NCBI GenBank assembly: GCA_905236405.1
Contig: CAJOQB010000108.1
Coordinates: 1 to 11,621, forward strand
Length of the DNA: 11,621 nt
DNA from: an uncultured Bacteroidales bacterium
GTDB taxonomy: Bacteria; Bacteroidota; Bacteroidia; Bacteroidales; P3
Direction: 5' to 3'
Part shown: positions 7,986 to 11,621 of the stretch, piece after piece
Position numbering within the stretch: the first letter of the stretch is position 1
Layout: each line of letters opens with the position of its first letter
The notes under the pieces: model-generated
What the model was told of the DNA's origin: nothing
What the model saw: the letters and a program-made list of their open reading frames with translations, nothing else
Database searches by the model: none
Made by a program: the position numbers and the translations under genes

Positions 7986-8717
7986 TTAGACCGATTGTTT
8001 GTATTTTTTGCGGATACGCAGCAGCTCCATGGGAGCGACAAGGAAGTCTTTCTTCTTCAGAGTGCTTCCTGCCACGTCAATCCAGTGGAAAAGGGGGTAT
8101 TCGTATATCTTGTCCGTGGCTTGTTGTATGCCGAAACGTTGTTTGTATCGGGCCAGCAGCTCCACGTCGAAGAGCCATTTGGAGATGAACGGCTCGGGGA
8201 ATATCTCGCGGACTATCTCGCTGCGGAACAGTTTGGCACCGCATTGGGTGTCGTATACCGGCAGCTGGAGCATCATCGAGGCACAGGTGGCGAAACAGCG
8301 ACCCAGGTAGTGGCGAAGTTTCTTCCTCCTCACCTCGGCACCCAGACGCATCAGCCTCAGCCCCGTCACGATGTCATAGCCCTTGTCTGCCCACTCCACA
8401 AAGTGGGGTATCTCATAGAGCGGAGTGGCCAAATCGGCATCCCAGAAGCAGATATACTCGGGTTGCATCGTCTCGGCAGCATGGAGCATCCCGCGACGCA
8501 CAGCCTCGGCCTTTCCTCCGTTGGGTTGCAAGTCGAGCACATGCAGCCGTTCGTGCTGTTGGCACAGCGACTGCAGCACCTCGAGGGTGTTGTCGCGGCT
8601 GCCGTCGTTGGCGAAGAGAAACGCCACATCGTCGTGCTCGCGGACAAACTGCAGAAACTCCTGTTGTGGCAACCTTTTCGCTTCGTTGTAACAAGGCACC
8701 ACCACTACCGTCTTCAT
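7986..8717 (-). CDS. Family 2 glycosyltransferase, DPM1/ALG5-like polyprenyl-phosphate sugar transferase
   Basis: This 243-residue GT-A fold enzyme should transfer a hexose from a nucleotide sugar to a polyprenyl phosphate at the cytoplasmic face of the membrane. Motifs in order: VPCYNEA at 7-13, ANDGSRDNT at 36-44, NGGKAEAVRRG at 66-76, the metal-binding DAD of WDADLATP at 92-99, DTQCGAKLFR at 156-165, and WLFDVELLAR at 181-190. The DTQCG.KLF and W.FDVELL blocks are those of ALG5 (dolichyl-phosphate glucosyltransferase) relatives, and GtrB-like proteins share the first blocks. No C-terminal membrane helices are visible, unlike GtrB. The start codon overlaps the folD stop by 4 nt (ATGA at 8717-8714), a strong sign of translational coupling. 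The GT-C-like gene 23 nt downstream is the probable user of its product. Sugar and acceptor cannot be told from sequence. Confidence 0.88.
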   Translation of the reverse strand: MKTVVVVPCYNEAKRLPQQEFLQFVREHDDVAFLFANDGSRDNTLEVLQSLCQQHERLHVLDLQPNGGKAEAVRRGMLHAAETMQPEYICFWDADLATPLYEIPHFVEWADKGYDIVTGLRLMRLGAEVRRKKLRHYLGRCFATCASMMLQLPVYDTQCGAKLFRSEIVREIFPEPFISKWLFDVELLARYKQRFGIQQATDKIYEYPLFHWIDVAGSTLKKKDFLVAPMELLRIRKKYKQSV

Positions 8718-9598
8718 GGCTTCATGGTTTTCTTGTACGATTTGAGCGTGTTCTGCAGCAGCGACACGATGGTCAACGGACCCACGCCGCCAGGCACGGG
8801 AGTCACCCAGCTGCAGTGGCGGTCCACCTCGTCGTGCTTCACGTCGCCCGTCAGATGGAATCCGCTCTTCTTGGTCTCGTCGGGGATGCGGTGAATTCCC
8901 ACATCCACCACCACAGCGCCTTCCTTCACCATGTCGGCGGTCACAAACTCAGGCTTGCCGATGGCCACCACCAGGATGTCTGCCTGACGGGTGATTTCCT
9001 TCAGGTTCTTGGTGCGGCTGTGACACAGCGTCACCGTACAGTTGGCATGCTTGTTGTTGCGGCTCAGTAGATTGGCAACGGGAGTGCCGACGATGTTGCT
9101 GCGGCCAAGGACCACACAGTGTTTCCCTTCGGTCTCGATGTTGTAGCGTTCCAAGAGGGTGCAGATGCCCATCGGAGTGGCGGGGACAAAGGCATCCTCG
9201 CCCAGCACCATCTTGCCCACGTTGATGGGAGTGAAACCGTCCACATCCTTCTCGGGCGAGATGGCGTGTATCACCTTTCGCTCGTCGATATGTTTCGGCA
9301 ACGGCAGTTGGACGATGAAGCCGTCAATCTCCTCGTCGTTGTTCATGAAGTCGATGGTCTTCAGCAAGTCCTCTTCCGAAGTGTTCTCGGGGAACTTGTA
9401 CACCGAAGAAATGAAACCCACCTCGTGGCTCGACTTTTCCTTGCTCGACACATAGGTCTGGCTGGCGCCGTCGTTGCCCACCAGTATGGCGGCCAGATGA
9501 GGGGCACGCATCCCTTGCATGGTGTAGCGGCGTACCTCGTTGGCTATCTCGTCTTTGATTTGGTTGGAAAGCGTCTTTCCGTCAAGAATCTCGTACAT
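8714..9598 (-). CDS. folD: Bifunctional methylene-THF dehydrogenase / methenyl-THF cyclohydrolase
   Basis: FolD oxidises 5,10-methylene-THF with NADP and hydrolyses the product to 10-formyl-THF, the formyl donor for purine synthesis and initiator tRNA. The 294-residue length is normal. The active site shows Y49-xxx-K53 (YVSSKEKSS, catalytic Lys), VQLPLP at 96-101, KDVDGF at 117-122, the nucleotide-binding GRSNIVGTP at 165-173, and the hallmark TPVPGGVGP at 266-274. All are intact. The start at 9598 (MYEILDGKTLS) matches the usual family N-terminus. The gene lies 57 nt after ffh and overlaps the following glycosyltransferase start by 4 nt. A purine gene, purL, lies further down the same run, which fits supply of one-carbon units to that pathway. 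Identification is secure. Confidence 0.97.
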   Translation of the reverse strand: MYEILDGKTLSNQIKDEIANEVRRYTMQGMRAPHLAAILVGNDGASQTYVSSKEKSSHEVGFISSVYKFPENTSEEDLLKTIDFMNNDEEIDGFIVQLPLPKHIDERKVIHAISPEKDVDGFTPINVGKMVLGEDAFVPATPMGICTLLERYNIETEGKHCVVLGRSNIVGTPVANLLSRNNKHANCTVTLCHSRTKNLKEITRQADILVVAIGKPEFVTADMVKEGAVVVDVGIHRIPDETKKSGFHLTGDVKHDEVDRHCSWVTPVPGGVGPLTIVSLLQNTLKSYKKTMKP

Positions 9599-9655
9599 AA
9601 GTTTATGTTGATGTCAGTTTGTTATTCAATGTCAGTAAGCGAAAACGTTTTTTTT
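9599..9655 (-). promoter_or_regulatory. ffh-folD intergenic region with a duplicated ACTGACAT
   Basis: On the minus strand the octamer ACTGACAT occurs twice, at 9636-9629 and 9618-9611, 18 bp apart start to start and in direct orientation upstream of the folD start. A 10-bp palindrome, aaaacgtttt, lies at 9642-9651, just after the ffh stop. No TAnnTTTG promoter element and no stable terminator hairpin is seen, so read-through from ffh is expected. Role of the repeats is unknown; chance is possible. Confidence 0.3.
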
Positions 9656-10987
9656 CTATCGGCGTTTGCGGGCCATCTTGGCCATCTGTGCCCTGCCGCC
9701 GTTGGTCGACACCATCTTCATCATCTTGCGGGTGTCGTCGAACTGTTTCAGCAGCCGGTTCACCTCTTGGATGGTGCGACCGCTGCCGGCAGCGATGCGT
9801 TGTTTGCGGCTGCCGTTGATACAGCTGGGGTTGCGACGCTCGTAAGGCGTCATCGAGCCGATGATGGACTCGATAGGGACAAAAGCGTCGTCGCCGATTT
9901 CCACATCCTTCGTTATCTTGCTCATGCCAGGAATCATCCCCACCAAGTCTTTCATGCTGCCCATCTTCTTGATTTGGGCTATCTGCGAAAGGAAGTCCTC
10001 GAAGTTGTATTCGTTCTTCACCAAACGCTTCTGTATCTTGCGGGCTTCGGCCTCGTCGTACTGCTCTTGTGCACGTTCCACCAACGACACCACGTCGCCC
10101 ATGCCCAGAATACGGTTGGCCATACGGTCGGGATGGAACACGTCGAGCGCGTCCATCTTCTCTCCGATACCGACAAACTTGATGGGCTTCTTCACACTGT
10201 AGCGGATGGTCAATGCCGCACCGCCACGCGTGTCGCCGTCCAGTTTGGTCAGCACCACACCGTCGTAGTCGATACGTTCGTTGAACGCCTTGGCCGTGTT
10301 GACAGCATCCTGACCCGTCATCGAGTCGACCACGAAGAGAGTCTCCTGCGGTTGCAGCTCACGTTTCAGAGCGGCTATCTCGTTCATCATCTCCTCGTCG
10401 ACAGCCAGACGACCGGCGGTATCGACAATCACCACGTTGATGTTTTTCAGTTTCGCCTCGCGGACAGCCTCCTGGGCAATCTTGACAGGGTCGCTGTTCC
10501 CTATCTCGGCATGGACAGGCACCTGTATCTGCTCGCCCAGCACCTGCAACTGGTTGATAGCGGCAGGACGGTAGACGTCGCCGGCCACCAGCATGACGCT
10601 CTTGTTCTTCTTGTTCTTCAGATAGTAGGCCAGTTTGGCGCTGAAAGTCGTCTTACCCGAGCCTTGGAGACCGGCAATGAGCACCACCGCCGGCGTCCCC
10701 TTCAGGTTGATGTCCACCGAGTCGGTGCCCATCAGGGCCGTCAGTTCGTCTTTGACAATCTTCACCATCATCTGGCCAGGCTCCACACTGCTGATGACGT
10801 TCTGACCCAGTGCCTTCGCCTTCACGTTGTCCGTGAACTCTTTGGCGATGGGATAGCTCACGTCGGCATCCAACAGAGCCTTGCGTACCTCCTTCACGGT
10901 CTCGGCGATGTTGATGTCGGTGATACGACCCTTGCCGCGGAGTCCATGGAGCGCCTTCTCAATCTTGCTGCTTAGATTCTCAAACAT
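9656..10987 (-). CDS. ffh: Signal recognition particle GTPase (fifty-four homolog)
   Basis: Ffh binds signal sequences on nascent inner-membrane proteins, together with 4.5S RNA, and docks with FtsY. The 443-residue protein has the expected N domain (1 to about 95), then the G domain with G1 GLQGSGKTT at 106-114, DVYRPAA at 137-143, G3 DTAGR at 189-193, and G4 TKLDGD at 247-252. The M domain begins near 310. It has a Met-rich finger loop around 342-358 and the RNA-binding helix-turn-helix SRKQRIAAGSG at 393-403. The tail is basic (MAKMARKRR). It is the first gene after a promoter-bearing intergenic region and heads the seven-gene run. The start at 10987 gives the usual MFENLSSKIE N-terminus, and the upstream leader is strongly AT-rich, as usual for this phylum. 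No anomaly seen. Confidence 0.97.
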   Translation of the reverse strand: MFENLSSKIEKALHGLRGKGRITDINIAETVKEVRKALLDADVSYPIAKEFTDNVKAKALGQNVISSVEPGQMMVKIVKDELTALMGTDSVDINLKGTPAVVLIAGLQGSGKTTFSAKLAYYLKNKKNKSVMLVAGDVYRPAAINQLQVLGEQIQVPVHAEIGNSDPVKIAQEAVREAKLKNINVVIVDTAGRLAVDEEMMNEIAALKRELQPQETLFVVDSMTGQDAVNTAKAFNERIDYDGVVLTKLDGDTRGGAALTIRYSVKKPIKFVGIGEKMDALDVFHPDRMANRILGMGDVVSLVERAQEQYDEAEARKIQKRLVKNEYNFEDFLSQIAQIKKMGSMKDLVGMIPGMSKITKDVEIGDDAFVPIESIIGSMTPYERRNPSCINGSRKQRIAAGSGRTIQEVNRLLKQFDDTRKMMKMVSTNGGRAQMAKMARKRR

Positions 10988-11043
10988 TTTATATGTATTC
11001 TTTTTATTATCTTGTTATATTAATCGTTTATAATATAGCCAAT

Positions 11044-11057
11044 AAGGAGCATTCCTT
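11044..11057 (-). other. Small hairpin in the ffh leader
   Basis: In the transcript, AAGGA and TCCTT form a perfect 5-bp stem with the four-base loop ATGC. It is enclosed by a possible outer stem, GCCAGU (11084-11079) with AUUGGC (11043-11038), which needs one G-U pair. The outer stem would sit at the very 5' end of the predicted transcript. The element lies about 57-70 nt before the ffh start. It matches no riboswitch I know and may simply be a 5'-protecting or random structure. Confidence 0.25.
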
Positions 11058-11086
11058 TTACCGAATACCCTTCCGTTGACTGGCTG

Positions 11087-11120
11087 CAAAGATACAATTT
11101 TTTTTGAGGCAATCAGCAAA
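11087..11120 (-). promoter_or_regulatory. Probable Bacteroidetes-type promoter for ffh
   Basis: The minus strand has TATCTTTG at 11094-11087, matching the TAnnTTTG -7 consensus of the Bacteroidetes housekeeping sigma factor. The -33 box is less clear: TTTG at 11120-11117 is 22 bp away, slightly long, and TTG at 11112-11110 is 15 bp away, short. The spacer holds an A8 tract. Transcription should start near 11080, giving a leader of about 90 nt. This is the only element of this kind I found in the gaps of the seven-gene run. Confidence 0.65.
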
Positions 11121-11150
11121 AATATTTCCGAGACACGCAAATGTCGCGGA
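11117..11150 (-). terminator. Rho-independent terminator of the aminotransferase gene
   Basis: Ten nucleotides after the aminotransferase stop, the transcript can fold TCCG-c-GACA against TGTC-t-CGGA: eight pairs with one internal mismatch around the loop TTTGCG (11150-11127). A T-rich run follows (AATATTTTT to about 11118). The T-tract overlaps the candidate -33 region of the ffh promoter. Stem quality is moderate because of the mismatch. Confidence 0.6.
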
Positions 11151-11158
11151 GGATGCTG

Positions 11159-11621
11159 CTATCCAAGGAATTTGCTTAAGCGGTCGAGGGCTTCTTGCAA
11201 CACCTGTCGAGGACATTCGATGTTGATACGAAAACGAGCAGGATGGCTCTCGATATCGGCAGTGTCGTAGAACTCGTTTCCGTCGTTGAATGCCAGACGG
11301 GCATCGTAGAGAAGCCGTTGCCGTGCTTCGGAATGACTCACATGGTGGCATTGCATCCACACAAGGAAGGAGGCGTCGGGATAGAAGAAAGTGGCGTCGA
11401 CGGGATGCGAGGCGAAGTGCTGTTTCATCAGGTCGATATTGCCTTGAAGGTAACGGGTCAACTGGTTCAACCACCGTTCCCCTTCGGGCGAGAAGGCGGC
11501 AATGGTGGCGTCGACAGCCATGACGGTGGGATTGGCCACATGCCAGTGTTCGAGATAGTTCATGAAAGGGGCATGGAGCGGCGATGACTGGTGACAGTAG
11601 GCGATGCTGCTGGAGAGTCCC
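11159..11621 (-). CDS. PLP-dependent aminotransferase, MalY/PatB (cystathionine beta-lyase-like) family; 5' end off window
   Basis: Only the C-terminal 153 residues or so are present; the frame is open through 11621. The first residues, GLSSSIAY, match the conserved AGL.SSF-type segment that follows the PLP-binding lysine in MalY/PatB proteins; the lysine itself is beyond the edge. Further matches are ANPTVMAVDATIAAF, ERWLNQLTRYLQGN (the YL..N helix), PDASFLVWMQC (usually P.ATYLAW), LAFNDGNEFY (the G..FG segment) and RFRINIECPRQVLQEALDRL (the R-N-CPR signature, whose Arg contacts the substrate carboxylate). Members cleave cystathionine or act as fold-type I aminotransferases; which applies here cannot be decided from this fragment. 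It is a separate transcription unit, ended by its own terminator 171 nt upstream of the ffh start. An internal ATG at 11563 is in frame but is not the true start. Confidence 0.85.
   Translation of the reverse strand, partial: GLSSSIAYCHQSSPLHAPFMNYLEHWHVANPTVMAVDATIAAFSPEGERWLNQLTRYLQGNIDLMKQHFASHPVDATFFYPDASFLVWMQCHHVSHSEARQRLLYDARLAFNDGNEFYDTADIESHPARFRINIECPRQVLQEALDRLSKFLG

Noticed and set aside
9642..9655. aaaacgtttt palindrome plus T run as ffh terminator
   Set aside because: The stem is only A/T with one CG step and no loop, and in transcript orientation the run after the stop is A, not T.
9119..10975. Plus-strand open frame of 618 codons opposite folD and ffh
   Set aside because: It lies entirely antisense to two unmistakable genes. 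Its translation is His/Val/Leu/Asp-rich with no recognisable motif, typical of the complement of GC-rich third positions.
11159..11563. Aminotransferase start at ATG 11563
   Set aside because: Codons upstream to the window edge continue in frame and encode the conserved GLSSS segment, so this Met is internal.

Overview
The window looks like a chromosomal core-gene stretch from a Bacteroidales bacterium of Prevotella/Bacteroides type. The clues are a TAnnTTTG-type -7 promoter element before the first gene of the run, AT-rich leaders without clear Shine-Dalgarno sequences, a signal peptide cut just before Gln, and the gene repertoire. Genus cannot be fixed from the sequence. GC content looks close to half by eye. 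Every supported gene is on the minus strand, so the text follows transcription from right to left. No tRNA, rRNA, CRISPR, insertion sequence or phage gene was seen.

Right edge (11621-11159): the C-terminal third of a PLP-dependent MalY/PatB-type aminotransferase, followed by a good hairpin/T-tract terminator. The intergenic region to 10988 holds that terminator, the promoter of the next gene and a leader of about 90 nt. From 10987 down, seven genes run in one direction with gaps of 57, -4, 23, 15, 14 and 6 nt: ffh (SRP GTPase), folD (C1-folate enzyme), a DPM/ALG5-like family 2 glycosyltransferase, a polytopic GT-C-like membrane protein with a C-terminal TPR tail, a small PlsC-type acyltransferase, single-chain purL, and a patatin-family protein that leaves the window on the left. 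No second promoter of this type was found in the gaps, so one operon or a few overlapping transcripts is plausible.

Functional links: FolD makes 10-formyl-THF, which purine synthesis consumes at the PurN step just before PurL. The GT2 and GT-C proteins look like a donor-maker/donor-user pair for polyprenyl-phosphate-linked sugar, and the acyltransferase next to them suggests an envelope lipid or glycolipid substrate (inference).

The most unusual gene is the leftmost. It encodes a secreted signal peptide - MORN repeats - patatin - POTRA protein, and by comparison with relatives a beta-barrel probably follows beyond the edge. The patatin nucleophile serine (GxSxG) is glycine (GTGMG), and the oxyanion-hole motif is also degenerate, while the Asp of the dyad (DGG) remains. 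It therefore looks like a pseudoenzyme version of an outer-membrane patatin. A second curiosity is an in-frame 9-bp tandem repeat in the purL linker.
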